Shown in pieces: positions 47,661-56,889 of a stretch of DNA of 64,000 nucleotides. The notes below the pieces were generated by a model. It did no database searches, had not been told where the DNA came from, and worked only from the letters and a program-made list of their open reading frames with translations. The DNA comes from Desulfuromonadales bacterium. Its GTDB lineage: Bacteria; Desulfobacterota; Desulfuromonadia; Desulfuromonadales; BM103. A program made the position numbers and the translations under genes. Location of the stretch: the NCBI GenBank assembly GCA_014860225.1, contig JACZKE010000052.1, forward strand, positions 248,001-312,000, written 5' to 3'. Numbering within the stretch: position 1 is the first letter of the stretch; each line of letters starts with the position of its first letter.

Positions 47661-48002
47661 ATGTCAGCCCTGTTCCAAACCTCGCTGTTACTGATTGCAT
47701 CCAATGTTTTCATGACCTTCGCCTGGTACGGCCACCTTAAAAACCTTAACCACCGGGCCTGGTTTGTTGCTGCCCTGCTGAGCTGGGGAATTGCCCTGTT
47801 CGAATACCTGTTGCAGGTCCCTGCCAACAGGATCGGTTACGGTACCCTGTCACTTGGGCAGCTCAAGGTGCTGCAGGAAATCATCACCTTGTCGGTATTC
47901 GTTCCTTTTACCTTCTTCTACATGCAGGAACCACTCAAGCTCGACTATCTCTGGGCCGGACTTTGTCTCCTTGGCGCGGTCTATTTCATTTTCCGTAGTT
48001 GA
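47661..48002 (+). CDS. DUF486 small multidrug-like membrane protein
   Basis: 113 residues with four membrane helices and the DMT-like pattern FMTFAWYGHLK, LSWGIALFEYLLQVPANR, LKVLQEIITL and WAGLCLLGAVYFIF. DUF486 proteins resemble one half of drug/metabolite transporters, as EmrE does, and may work as dimers. GGAGG is six bases before the ATG at 47661; a GTG five codons upstream is less likely. Monocistronic. Confidence 0.87.
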   Translation: MSALFQTSLLLIASNVFMTFAWYGHLKNLNHRAWFVAALLSWGIALFEYLLQVPANRIGYGTLSLGQLKVLQEIITLSVFVPFTFFYMQEPLKLDYLWAGLCLLGAVYFIFRS

Positions 48003-48073
48003 ATGAAGGAACGTGCTGATGCGTGTGAAACAGTGCGTCGCATATGTCAGATTCAGGTGAGCGGGAACAAGCT

Positions 48074-48113
48074 TGTCATGGCGGACCGGATTGTGTTCCG
48101 GCCCGCCATGACA
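48074..48113. terminator. Hairpin between DUF486 and yegP-like genes
   Basis: TGTCATGGCGG pairs with CCGCCATGACA, with further CCGG pairing inside. There is no T tract, so termination is uncertain. Confidence 0.5.
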
Positions 48114-48131
48114 CTGCGGCAGCTGTAACTC

Positions 48132-48467
48132 TCAGATGGTTGTGTCGTCAACCTTGGCATCAGGTGCGTTCTTTTTGACCGATGCAATGCCATTTTCCAA
48201 CGCGGCATTGCCGGAATAATATTCGCTCCGCCCGATCTCCTGGCCATTGGTCGCCTTGAGGATGAAGTACGGTTCGCCCTTGGCATTGGTCCTGGTTTCA
48301 AATGCCCCCTCACGACCGGCATTCTTGCGGACCGATTCAATGCCGTTTTCGGCGCTCGATTTCTGCTTGTACAGTTCGCTGGTCAGGATCACCTGTCCGT
48401 TCGACGCTTTCAGGTTGAACATGAACTGTCCGTCCTTTGCCTTCTTCAACTCGAATTTTCCAGCCAT
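48132..48467 (-). CDS. YegP-like DUF1508 protein
   Basis: 111 residues made of two DUF1508 repeats (about 5-52 and 56-103), each with the pattern GEPYFILKATNGQEIGRSEYY...ENGIASVKKNA. Relatives (E. coli YegP) are small soluble proteins of unknown role, strongly expressed in some stress conditions. SD AGGAG precedes the ATG. It is encoded 45 bp downstream of the HerA-like gene. Confidence 0.9.
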   Translation of the reverse strand: MAGKFELKKAKDGQFMFNLKASNGQVILTSELYKQKSSAENGIESVRKNAGREGAFETRTNAKGEPYFILKATNGQEIGRSEYYSGNAALENGIASVKKNAPDAKVDDTTI

Positions 48468-48512
48468 GACAACATCTCCTTTCCTGATCGGCCCTAATTG
48501 GCCATTCTGAAC

Positions 48513-49961
48513 TCAACGCTTTCCGAAGAGCGATCCCAGCAAGCCACGCATGATTTGGCGGCCGACCTGTGTGCCGATCGAGCGGGCAGCGCTTTTGGCG
48601 GCGGCTCCGAACAGATCCTCGGCCGAACTGGTTTGCCGCGAACGGCTGCGACTGGCCGGTTGCTCCGCTTGTTCCTGCTGCCGGGCCCGTGCTGTTAACA
48701 GCTCATACGCCGATTCACGGTCACTCTCCCGGTCATAGACCGTGCCGACGATAGATTGGGAGCGCACCTGGTCGCGCTCCTGAAAATCGAGAGGGCGCAT
48801 GCGACTCGCCGGTGGGCAGATCAGTGCCCGTTCCACCGGGGTGGGTCTCCCCTTGTCGTCGAGGCAGGAAACCAGGGCTTCGCCAACACCGAGTTCGGTA
48901 ATCGCCTGTTCGACGTCCAGAGATGGATTCGGCCGGAAAGTCTGCGCTGCGGCGCGTACCGCCTTCTGATCGCGCGGTGTGAAAGCGCGCAGCGCATGCT
49001 GCACCCGGTTGCCCAATTGGCCGAGGATGACATCCGGTACATCAAGGGGATTCTGGGTGACAAAATAGATGCCGACCCCCTTGGAACGTATCAGCCGCAC
49101 GACCTGCTCAATTTTGTCGAGCAGGGCTTCGGGGGGGTCATCAAAGAGGAGATGGGCTTCGTCGAAAAAAAATACAATGCGCGGTTTGGCGGGATCGCCG
49201 ACCTCGGGAAGTTTTTCAAAGAGCTCAGCGATCAGCCAGAGCAGGAAGGTCGCATAAATTTTCGGCGTCTGGATCAGGCGGTCAGCGGCGAGGATGTTGA
49301 TCACGCCGAGACCGCCGGGGGCCGTCTGCATCAGGTCGTCAAGGTTCAGGGCCGGTTCGCCGAAGAAGATTTCCGCGTCCTGCTGTTCAAGTGTCAGCAA
49401 GGCCCGCTGGATGGTGCCGATGCTGGCCGTGGAAATGTTGCCGTAGGCCGTGCGGAAGTCCTTGGCATTGTCGCCGACGAAACGCACCATGGCCTGCAGG
49501 TCCTTGAGGTCGAGCAACAGCATCCCCTGGTCATCGGCGACCTTGAACACCAGAGTGAGAATGCCGCTCTGGGTCGGGTTCAGATCGAGCAGGCGGGCAA
49601 GCAGCAAAGGGCCCATTTCCGAGACGGTGGTGCGGACCGGATGGCCCTGCTCACCAAACAGATCCCAGAAGACCACGGGAAATCCCTGCGGCACGAAATC
49701 CGCAAGACCAAGGGTCGCAACGCGCTCCATTATTTTGGGGTGGTCACCCCCAACCCTGGCCAGTCCGGACAGGTCGCCTTTGACGTCTGCCATAAAGACC
49801 GGTACGCCGATGCGGCTGAAATGCTCGGCGAGAACGCGCAGAGTAACGGTCTTGCCGGTGCCGGTGGCTCCGGCGATCAGGCCGTGGCGGTTGGCCATGC
49901 GGGGAAGAATGCCGAGGAAATTATCGGTTTTGGCAATTGGCAGGGGGTCAAGTTGGCTCAT
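48513..49961 (-). CDS. HerA-like DUF853 ATPase
   Basis: 482 residues of the HerA/FtsK-like P-loop group, YjgR subfamily (DUF853). Walker [12 protein letters not shown], Walker [13 protein letters not shown], and a C-terminal glycine/arginine-rich tail with RSRSRQTSS and [15 protein letters not shown]. Related ATPases pump DNA or act with nucleases, but YjgR has no known task. No NurA nuclease is near. SD AGAGGAA. It stands alone between the phoU terminator and the yegP-like gene. Confidence 0.88.
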   Translation of the reverse strand: MSQLDPLPIAKTDNFLGILPRMANRHGLIAGATGTGKTVTLRVLAEHFSRIGVPVFMADVKGDLSGLARVGGDHPKIMERVATLGLADFVPQGFPVVFWDLFGEQGHPVRTTVSEMGPLLLARLLDLNPTQSGILTLVFKVADDQGMLLLDLKDLQAMVRFVGDNAKDFRTAYGNISTASIGTIQRALLTLEQQDAEIFFGEPALNLDDLMQTAPGGLGVINILAADRLIQTPKIYATFLLWLIAELFEKLPEVGDPAKPRIVFFFDEAHLLFDDPPEALLDKIEQVVRLIRSKGVGIYFVTQNPLDVPDVILGQLGNRVQHALRAFTPRDQKAVRAAAQTFRPNPSLDVEQAITELGVGEALVSCLDDKGRPTPVERALICPPASRMRPLDFQERDQVRSQSIVGTVYDRESDRESAYELLTARARQQEQAEQPASRSRSRQTSSAEDLFGAAAKSAARSIGTQVGRQIMRGLLGSLFGKR

Positions 49962-50143
49962 GGGTTCCTCTTAAAGGATGATCTCTGGTCAAACTTACGC
50001 ATCAAGCATAGCATTTGAATCGTAAGTGGAAAGTGCCGCACCCTATATTTTGAACCTTTTATTCAGAGCAAAGAGTGCATCGCCGTCGCAGAGAGTCTCT
50101 TGCCTGTGTGCTAAAACCTTTTTTCGGTTACCGACAAGAAACT

Positions 50144-50174
50144 CAAAAGCCCATGCTGTCTGCATGGGCTTTTG
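50144..50174 (-). terminator. Terminator of the pst-phoU operon
   Basis: CAAAAGCCCATGC pairs with GCATGGGCTTTTG around a 5-nt loop. It lies 20 nt after the phoU stop on the minus strand. Confidence 0.8.
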
Positions 50175-50194
50175 AATTGAGGATGGGTTCAGGA

Positions 50195-50851
50195 TCAGGC
50201 GATCGTATGCCGCACAATCGTCCCTTCATTGAGGTAAATGACGTCTTCGGCGATGTTGGTGGCCAAGTCGGCGATGCGCTCCAGGTAGCGGGAGACAGTC
50301 AGGTAGTTCAAAACCGAGTCGACGGTGTCCGGGTGCTGGCGAACATAATCCTTGAACGCCTGGTAGTTCTGGCTGTGTATCGTGTCGACTTCATCATCGA
50401 GATCCAGGACGGTGCGTGCCAGTTTGAGGTCGGCGTTAACCAGCGAGTCGAGAGCCTTTTCCAGCATGTCAATCACCTTGTCGGCCATCAGGTCAAGCTC
50501 CAGCGGGCAGATTGTCTGCGGCGACTCGCTTACGGCCAACGCGCGTTCGCAGATGTTGGCGGCCTGGTCGGCGATCCGCTCGAGATCGTTGTTAATTTTC
50601 AATATTGCCACGATCATGCGCAGGTCATTGGCAACCGGCTGGTGCAGGGCCAGGACCTTCAGGCACTCTTCTTCGAGATCGACCTCGAGGCGATTGATCT
50701 GCTTATCGTTGTCAATCACTTGCCGCGCCAGCTCACGGTCATGACCGGCGAGGGCCTTGATGGCCTGCTGAACACTTTCTTCGACGACAGCCGACAGCGT
50801 GAGTAGTTGTTTTTCGAGTCGATCGAGTTCTTGTCTGATCAGGTGAGCCAT
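50195..50851 (-). CDS. phoU: Phosphate-specific transport regulator PhoU
   Basis: 218 residues, all helical, with two PhoU repeats, each with a metal-binding (D/E)xxxD-type helix (NNDLERIADQAANICER and VSRYLERIADLATNIAED). It links the Pst transporter to PhoR and keeps the pho response off when phosphate is sufficient. SD AAGGGGG is seven bases before the ATG. Last gene of pstSCAB-phoU. Confidence 0.95.
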   Translation of the reverse strand: MAHLIRQELDRLEKQLLTLSAVVEESVQQAIKALAGHDRELARQVIDNDKQINRLEVDLEEECLKVLALHQPVANDLRMIVAILKINNDLERIADQAANICERALAVSESPQTICPLELDLMADKVIDMLEKALDSLVNADLKLARTVLDLDDEVDTIHSQNYQAFKDYVRQHPDTVDSVLNYLTVSRYLERIADLATNIAEDVIYLNEGTIVRHTIA

Positions 50852-50863
50852 ATATTTTCCCCC

Positions 50864-51646
50864 TTAGCCGAACCGGCCCGTGATGTAGTCTTCAGTTTGT
50901 TTCTTTTGTGGTTTCATGAACATTTTGTTGGTCAGGCCGAACTCGACGAGGACGCCTTCGTAGAGGAAGGCGGTGAAGTCGGAGACCCGTGCAGCCTGCT
51001 GCATGTTGTTGGTGACGATGATGATGGTGTATTCATTGCTCAGTTCGCCGATCAGTTCCTCGACCCGGGCGGTCGATTTGGGATCAAGGGCGCTGCACGG
51101 TTCGTCCATCAGGATGACCTCCGGATTGACAGCGATCGCCCGCGCGATGCAGAGGCGCTGCATCTGCCCTCCGGAGAGGCCAAGCGCCGAGGTGTGCAGG
51201 CGGTCCTTGACTTCATCCCAGAGGGCGGCCCCCTTAAGGCTGCGTTCAACGGTTTCATCAAGAATCGCCTTGTTCTTGACCCCCGCGATGCGCAGGCCGA
51301 AGACGACATTCTCGTAGATCGACTTGGGGAAGGGGTTCGATTTCTGGAAGACCATGCCGACACGGCGGCGCAATTCGATGACGTCCATCGAAGCAGCATA
51401 GACGTCGGCGCCGTTGAGCAGAATATTGCCGGTCACTGCGCTGATGTCGATCAGGTCGTTCATGCGATTGAAACAACGCAGCAGGGTCGACTTGCCGCAA
51501 CCGGACGGGCCGATCAGGGCCGTGACCTGGCGCCGCGGGAATCTGAGGTTGATGCCGTGCAGGGCCTTGGCCTTGCCGTAATAGAAGTCGAGGTTGTCCA
51601 CCGCGATGATCGGGTCTTCAATCTGTAGGGTTGCTGCAGTTTGCAT
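50864..51646 (-). CDS. pstB: Phosphate ABC transporter ATPase
   Basis: 260 residues. Walker [10 protein letters not shown], signature [14 protein letters not shown], Walker [14 protein letters not shown], and the PstB C-terminus with [10 protein letters not shown]. It powers phosphate import through PstC/PstA. It starts 14 bp after pstA and ends 12 bp before phoU. Confidence 0.96.
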   Translation of the reverse strand: MQTAATLQIEDPIIAVDNLDFYYGKAKALHGINLRFPRRQVTALIGPSGCGKSTLLRCFNRMNDLIDISAVTGNILLNGADVYAASMDVIELRRRVGMVFQKSNPFPKSIYENVVFGLRIAGVKNKAILDETVERSLKGAALWDEVKDRLHTSALGLSGGQMQRLCIARAIAVNPEVILMDEPCSALDPKSTARVEELIGELSNEYTIIIVTNNMQQAARVSDFTAFLYEGVLVEFGLTNKMFMKPQKKQTEDYITGRFG

Positions 51647-51660
51647 GCAATATCATCCTT

Positions 51661-53247
51661 CTAGAAGGTGCTGAAAGTATAGCGTTTCTTCATACGGTTA
51701 CGCAGATAGATGGCGACGCTGCTCATGGTCAGGACGATCAGCACCAGCAGCAAGGTGGTGACGAAAACCATCGGTTTGGCCGCCTCGACGTTCGGCGATT
51801 GGAAGCCGATGTCGAAGATATGGAATCCGAGGTGCATAAACTTGCGGTCGAGATGCAGAAACGGAAAGTTGCCGTCGATCGGCAGCGACGGCGCCAGCTT
51901 GACCACGCCGGTGATCATCAGCGGTGCGACCTCGCCGGCAGCGCGTGCCATGGACAGGATCAAACCGGTCATGATGCCCGGCGACGCCATCGGCAGCAGG
52001 ATGCGCATCAGGGTCTGGAATTTGGTCGAGCCGAGAGCCAGGGAGCCTTCGCGGATCTCGCGCGGGATTGCCCCAAGGGCTTCTTCGGTCGAAACGATCA
52101 CCACCGGTACGGTCAGCAAAGCCAGGGTCAGGCTGGCCCAGAGGATACCGCCGGTGCCGAAGGTCGGCGTCGGCAGGGTTTCGGGAAAGAACATCTGGTC
52201 GATGCTGCTGCCGACGCCGTAGATGAAGAAGCCGAGGCCGAAGATGCCGTAGACGATAGACGGAATCCCGGCCAGATTGTTAACAGCGATCCGTACCAGG
52301 CGCACGATCATCCCTTCTTTGGCATACTCGCGCAGGTAGATGGCGGCGATCACACCGAGCGGGAAGCTGAACAGGCTCATAATGAAGATCAGCATGATGG
52401 TGCCGAAAATCGCCGGGAAGAGACCGCCTTCAGTGTTCGATTCGCGCGGCTCGCCGACGAACAGCTCCTTGAGGCGGTGCAGGTAGACGCCGGCCTTCTC
52501 GACCAGACTCATCTGGTTGGGGCCGTAGATGGCGACGATGTCGGCCAGCGCAATCTCTCGCTCGCGGCCGTTGACATCGGCAAAGATTGCCTTGCGGGCG
52601 CGCATGTCGGCTGCCGCCTGGTTCTGCCTTGCCACCAGATGGGAGAAGTCGTCCTGCAGTATTGCCTGGTTGCGCTTGATCTCGAGGATCTTCGGATGGT
52701 CGGGGCCCAACCCCTGGTATTCCGCCTTCAGCAGGTTGCGGCGAAGGCGGTCAAGTTGATAGCTGAGGCGGGAGATTTCTTCGTTCATCCCCCGCACCAG
52801 GGCCTTCTCGGCCATGACCTCGGCGTGGCTGTTGCGCAAGGCGCCGAGCATATCACCCCCGGCGCCCCCGTCTTCAAAGCGGTTGAGAAAACCGTAGAAG
52901 TTACCGTACTCCTCGCGTTCCAGCAACAGGGCGTCGGACGGTTGGCTGACAGCCAGGATGTCCGCTTCGTCGACCCATCGGAAATCGAGGCCGTAGAGAT
53001 CGCGGTTGCCCACCTTGTACTGCCGGCGGAACTCTTCGCCTTCATGGACGGTTTCACGTTGCGTCAGTTCACCCAGAAGCGCCGAACCGTCCTTGAGCTC
53101 AAGCTTTTCGATGGCGGCCGGCCAGAAGACGCCGAGCCCGTTGACCATGACTACGACAATCAGGGTCGCTGCGATCAGCAGGGTCACGGCCAGCGCCGCG
53201 CCGGTTCCCCACACACAGGGTTCGCCTGTACGCCAGTATTTTTTCAT
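51661..53247 (-). CDS. pstA: Phosphate ABC transporter permease with large periplasmic insert
   Basis: 528 residues. The frame continues upstream inside pstC, but the real start is the ATG at 53247, two bases after the pstC stop. After the first helix (about 14-36) comes a periplasmic insert of roughly 190 residues with a coiled coil (VRGMNEEISRLSYQLDRLRR). The six-helix PstA core follows, with its cytoplasmic EAA loop REGSLALGSTKFQTLMRILLP. Ordinary PstA is about 290 residues; the enlarged form is known from other proteobacteria with two-part pst systems. Confidence 0.92.
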   Translation of the reverse strand: MKKYWRTGEPCVWGTGAALAVTLLIAATLIVVVMVNGLGVFWPAAIEKLELKDGSALLGELTQRETVHEGEEFRRQYKVGNRDLYGLDFRWVDEADILAVSQPSDALLLEREEYGNFYGFLNRFEDGGAGGDMLGALRNSHAEVMAEKALVRGMNEEISRLSYQLDRLRRNLLKAEYQGLGPDHPKILEIKRNQAILQDDFSHLVARQNQAAADMRARKAIFADVNGREREIALADIVAIYGPNQMSLVEKAGVYLHRLKELFVGEPRESNTEGGLFPAIFGTIMLIFIMSLFSFPLGVIAAIYLREYAKEGMIVRLVRIAVNNLAGIPSIVYGIFGLGFFIYGVGSSIDQMFFPETLPTPTFGTGGILWASLTLALLTVPVVIVSTEEALGAIPREIREGSLALGSTKFQTLMRILLPMASPGIMTGLILSMARAAGEVAPLMITGVVKLAPSLPIDGNFPFLHLDRKFMHLGFHIFDIGFQSPNVEAAKPMVFVTTLLLVLIVLTMSSVAIYLRNRMKKRYTFSTF

Positions 53248-53249
53248 AA

Positions 53250-55481
53250 TCAGAACCGTCCGTATTTCTTGCGCAGCCGCTGACGGATGACCTCGGCCGC
53301 AGTATTGACCACAAAGGTCATCAAAAACAGGATCACCGCCGACAAAAACAGCGTCCGGTAGAGGGTGCCGCCATGGGGCGCCTCGGGGATTTCGACGGCG
53401 ATGTTGGCGGACAGCGGCCGCATGCCGTTGAAGATGCTCAAGTCCATGATCGCCGTGTTGCCGGTGGCCATCAGCACGATCATGGTTTCGCCGACCGCGC
53501 GGCCGAAGCCGATCATGCTGCCGGCAAAGATCCCCGGGCTGGCCGAGGGCAGGATCACCCGCCAGACCGTCTGCCAGCGACTGGCGCCGCAGGCCAGCGA
53601 GGCGGCCCTGAGGGCCGGCGGCACGTTGGACAGCGCGTCCTCGGCGATGGTGAAGATGAGCGGAATGACGGCGAAGCCCATGCCGAAGGCAATGATGATG
53701 CAGTTGCGCGGATCGTAACGGGTTCCCATTTCGGTGAACAGCCACTGTTTGAGGTTGCCGTCGAACAGCAGGTTCTCGGCGAGCGGACCCAGGGTGATGG
53801 CGATGGCCAGGGAGAGAATGATGACCGGAATCACGGCGAGGAACTCGTAGCCGCGTTCGATGCGCTTGAGGGGTTCATGCCTGCGCAGGGTCTGCCAGAT
53901 GATGACGGCAATGATCAGCCCGACCGGGATGAAGACGATGGACATGAAGACCGCACCGAGGGATTTCTCGACCAGCGGCGCCAGCCAGAGGGCGGCCAGG
54001 AAGCCGATGATGACCGTGGGAATGGCCGCCATGATTTCGATGGCCGGCTTGATGATGCCGCGCAGGCGAGGCCGGCAGAACTGGCTGGTATAGATGGCGC
54101 CGAGCAGGGCCAGCGGCACCGCGAACAGCATGGCATAGAAAGTCCCCTTGAGGGTGCCGAAGATCAGCGGGGTCAGGCTGAGCTTCGGTTCGAAATCGTC
54201 GTTGCCCGAGGAGGACTGCCAGACGAACTCCGGCGCATCGTAGCCCTCATACCAGGTTTTGCCGAACAGTGTCCCCCAGCTGACTTCCGGGTGGGGATTG
54301 TCGAGTCGCCAGATGATGGCGCGGTGATCGCTGGTCATGGCGATGATGCCGTCGCTGCGCGTGGAGAAATTATAGTGAGTCAGCGGCTCGTGATTGCCAA
54401 GCTCCAGCAGATGGCGCTCGCTGGTCATGTGGTCGAGGCGCAGCAGCCCCTGCTCGCTGAGGCTGAGCAGCGACTTGTCGCGCAGCGAGGGGCGGATCAT
54501 GACCACCGTGCCGTTGTGGCTGGAGAGGTCGTGGATGCGCTGCAGCTGTTTGCCGGCGCGATTTTCTTCGATCCGTACCGGGAACCAGGTGGTCACTTCA
54601 CCCCGGTCGTCTCCCACGGCGAGGGAATAGTCGCCGAAGACCAGGGTCAGAGCAGTGATGGTCCGTTGGTCGTCAAAGGCCCGCAGGTCATCGAGCAGCT
54701 CCGCCGTGCCGGGCTCGGCCAGGGACCAGCGCAGCAGGCGTCCGCTACTGGTACCGGCGTAGAGCTTGGTCCCGTCGCTGCTCAAGGCCATGGCTGTCAG
54801 CGAAGCTCCGGCGGGAACAACGACGGATTCGCTGAAAGATTCCTCCTCGGGGTCGCCGAACAGCGATTCGCTGACAGCGACCTGGTTGATCAGCAGCTGA
54901 CCGTTGGTCAGCAGGTCCACGCGGGTTTTGCGTCCCCCCTCGGCGACGCGGCCCATGGACTGTACCGGCAGACCGGTTGTGGTCGCCGGGAAGAAGGCAT
55001 CTCTTTCCAGGGTATGTTCGATGGAGCGCCGGTTCCCCCTGGCTTCGTCGAAGAAGGGTTTGTAAACGACCCGTTCCAGGCTCAGGCTGCCATCTTCCCA
55101 GAGCAGGCCGAACTGCATGCGACCGAAGCTTTCCAGCTTAAGTACTTTGATGCCATCACCGGGAGGCTGGGCCGCCATCTGGTCGGAGGCTAGCCCCTGC
55201 TGGTTTTCGAAGAAATTGAAGCGCCCCTGGCGGTCGATGAAAAAGCCGGTTTCCAGGTATTCGTCGACGCCCAAGGCCAGGACCTCCTGGGTTGGCTCTT
55301 TCGGCAGCGGAAATTTGGCGAATATCTCTGCCCGCGGAGCTTTGAACAATGGCAGGGTGGTTCCGGCGATCAACACCAGGATCAGGATGACGCTGCAGAT
55401 TACCAGCATGCCGCCGAGGGTGATCATCCATTGAGCGATGCGGTCATTGCGTTTGGCTCGTATGCGGAACTTTTCATTCAT
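53250..55481 (-). CDS. pstC: Phosphate ABC transporter permease with beta-propeller-like insert
   Basis: 743 residues, more than twice the normal PstC. Helix 1 is at about 18-42. A periplasmic domain of about 370 residues shows repeated blades such as AMALSSDGTKLYAGTSSGRL and SLAVGDDRGEVTTWF, typical of a WD40-like propeller. The core permease starts near residue 440 (LTPLIFGTLKGTFYAMLFAV), with EAA loop RAASLACGASRWQTVWRVIL. The insert matches in size and place the insert of its partner PstA. SD is weak. Confidence 0.92.
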   Translation of the reverse strand: MNEKFRIRAKRNDRIAQWMITLGGMLVICSVILILVLIAGTTLPLFKAPRAEIFAKFPLPKEPTQEVLALGVDEYLETGFFIDRQGRFNFFENQQGLASDQMAAQPPGDGIKVLKLESFGRMQFGLLWEDGSLSLERVVYKPFFDEARGNRRSIEHTLERDAFFPATTTGLPVQSMGRVAEGGRKTRVDLLTNGQLLINQVAVSESLFGDPEEESFSESVVVPAGASLTAMALSSDGTKLYAGTSSGRLLRWSLAEPGTAELLDDLRAFDDQRTITALTLVFGDYSLAVGDDRGEVTTWFPVRIEENRAGKQLQRIHDLSSHNGTVVMIRPSLRDKSLLSLSEQGLLRLDHMTSERHLLELGNHEPLTHYNFSTRSDGIIAMTSDHRAIIWRLDNPHPEVSWGTLFGKTWYEGYDAPEFVWQSSSGNDDFEPKLSLTPLIFGTLKGTFYAMLFAVPLALLGAIYTSQFCRPRLRGIIKPAIEIMAAIPTVIIGFLAALWLAPLVEKSLGAVFMSIVFIPVGLIIAVIIWQTLRRHEPLKRIERGYEFLAVIPVIILSLAIAITLGPLAENLLFDGNLKQWLFTEMGTRYDPRNCIIIAFGMGFAVIPLIFTIAEDALSNVPPALRAASLACGASRWQTVWRVILPSASPGIFAGSMIGFGRAVGETMIVLMATGNTAIMDLSIFNGMRPLSANIAVEIPEAPHGGTLYRTLFLSAVILFLMTFVVNTAAEVIRQRLRKKYGRF

Positions 55482-55508
55482 TGAGCACGTCCAGTTAAAG
55501 TCATAAAC

Positions 55509-55545
55509 GAGATCCCGTCGCGCTCTTGCGAGCCGACGGGATCTC
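55509..55545 (-). terminator. Intercistronic hairpin between pstS and pstC
   Basis: GAGATCCCGTCG pairs perfectly with CGACGGGATCTC around a 13-nt loop, in the 115-bp gap after pstS. It has no T tract; it probably stabilises pstS message or partly terminates. Confidence 0.65.
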
Positions 55546-55596
55546 TTTGGTCAAATGCGGATTGTCCGTAGAGGAACTTCAGCTCGGATGCAATCC

Positions 55597-56583
55597 TCAA
55601 TCGAGCAGCGCCAGTTGCTTGGCTGCCAGTTCCGCAGTCAGCGGAAGATACCCGTCCTTGACGACGACTTCCTGGCCTTCCTTGGAGAGTGCGAATTTCA
55701 TGAACTCCTTGACCAGCGTCGGCAGCGGCTTGTTGGGCTCCTTGGCGACGTAGATGTAGAGCAGGCGACCGAGGGGGTACTTGCCGCTGAGCACATTTTC
55801 ATAGTTCGGCTCATAGGCCTCACCACCCTTCTTCGATAAAGCGATCGCTTTGACTCCGGACGTCTTGTAGCCGATGCCCGAGTAACCGATGCCGTTGAGG
55901 TCTTCGGTCACCCCGAGCACCACCGAGGCCGAACCTGGCTGCTCCTTGACGGTATCTTTGTAATCACCCTTGAAGAGCGCCGTTTCTTTGAAGTAGCCGT
56001 AGGTTCCGGAGGCGCTGTTGCGGCCATAGAGGCTGATCGGCTTGCCGGCCCAGTTGCCGGAGAGGCCGGCCTGGCCCCAGGTGGAGATATCGGCCGCCGC
56101 GCCACCCTTGCGGGTCTTGGAGAAGATCGCGTCAACTTCGGCCAGGTCAAGTTTTTCGATGGGGTTATCCTTGTTGACATAGACAGCCAGGGAGTCGAGA
56201 GCCACGCCGATCATGGTCGGCTTGTAGCCGTACTTGGCTTCGAACGCTTCGATTTCCTGATCCTTCATCTTGCGCGACATGGGACCGAGTTGAGCGGTGC
56301 CTTCGATCAACGCCGGTGGCGCGGTACTGGAGCCTTTGCCTTCGATCTGAATATTGACATTGGGATACTGCTTGCGGAACGACTCGGCCCAGAAGGTCAT
56401 CAGGTTGTTGAGGGTGTCGGAACCGATACTGTTGAGGTTGCCGGCCACGCCCTGGACCTTGACATAGTCATTCAGGTTGACGTCGACCTTGATCTGCTCG
56501 GCGAGGCTGGTGGTGGCCACCAGGGTAAGGGCCATCAGGCTGAGGCCGACCGAGAGGGCCAGTTTTGTCATGCGATTGTCCAT
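55597..56583 (-). CDS. pstS: Phosphate-binding periplasmic protein
   Basis: 328 residues with a signal peptide ([21 protein letters not shown], cleavage near 28). The phosphate-binding blocks are [35 protein letters not shown], and [15 protein letters not shown], with Ser/Arg/Asp ligands. AAGGAG precedes the ATG. First gene of the pst operon, behind a Pho-box candidate at 56796-56828, with about 300 bp of leader region otherwise without genes. Confidence 0.95.
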   Translation of the reverse strand: MDNRMTKLALSVGLSLMALTLVATTSLAEQIKVDVNLNDYVKVQGVAGNLNSIGSDTLNNLMTFWAESFRKQYPNVNIQIEGKGSSTAPPALIEGTAQLGPMSRKMKDQEIEAFEAKYGYKPTMIGVALDSLAVYVNKDNPIEKLDLAEVDAIFSKTRKGGAAADISTWGQAGLSGNWAGKPISLYGRNSASGTYGYFKETALFKGDYKDTVKEQPGSASVVLGVTEDLNGIGYSGIGYKTSGVKAIALSKKGGEAYEPNYENVLSGKYPLGRLLYIYVAKEPNKPLPTLVKEFMKFALSKEGQEVVVKDGYLPLTAELAAKQLALLD

Positions 56584-56795
56584 CTGTTTTTCTCCTTTGC
56601 TAACGAACGATGCGGACGATAGTCTCTGCCGGGACCGTCCCGGACGTGCTGTCGTTTATGAACTGGGTGCAAGTATCGTCATCGTCTGTTAGGAATGTAT
56701 TAGTAGTAAGTAAGGAGTCGGTAAAACCTTGTCTCGGCGCCAACGGACGGTCTCTGTGCAGCCTGTACGTTCTTCATTCAGGGTCTGTTTAACCG

Positions 56796-56828
56796 GTGAG
56801 TGTTAGGATTGTGTCAGGGAGATGTTAA
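56796..56828 (-). promoter_or_regulatory. Pho box upstream of pstS
   Basis: Three consecutive 11-bp units on the minus strand: TTAACATCTCC, CTGACACAATC, CTAACACTCAC. They share a CTNACA core at 11-bp spacing, the arrangement bound by PhoB dimers. Confidence 0.7.
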
Positions 56829-56889
56829 TAAAAGATGAGAGGGCGGGTTTGCCTGGGTCCCTTCAGAGCAGGTGGTCCGCATAATTCAG

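Noticed and set aside
48756-50018. 420-codon frame antisense to the HerA-like gene
   Set aside because: Opposite a well-supported ATPase gene; no recognisable domain.
51631-53283. 550-codon frame antisense to pstA
   Set aside because: Same reasons: opposite a clear gene, biased composition, no start signal.
53248-53745. N-terminal extension of pstA into pstC
   Set aside because: Arg/His-rich sequence in the shadow of pstC; the ATG at 53247 opens a normal first helix.
53373-55193. 606-codon open frame antisense to pstC
   Set aside because: It lies fully opposite pstC, has no SD and a low-complexity Asp/Gly/His-rich composition typical of antisense frames in GC-rich genes.
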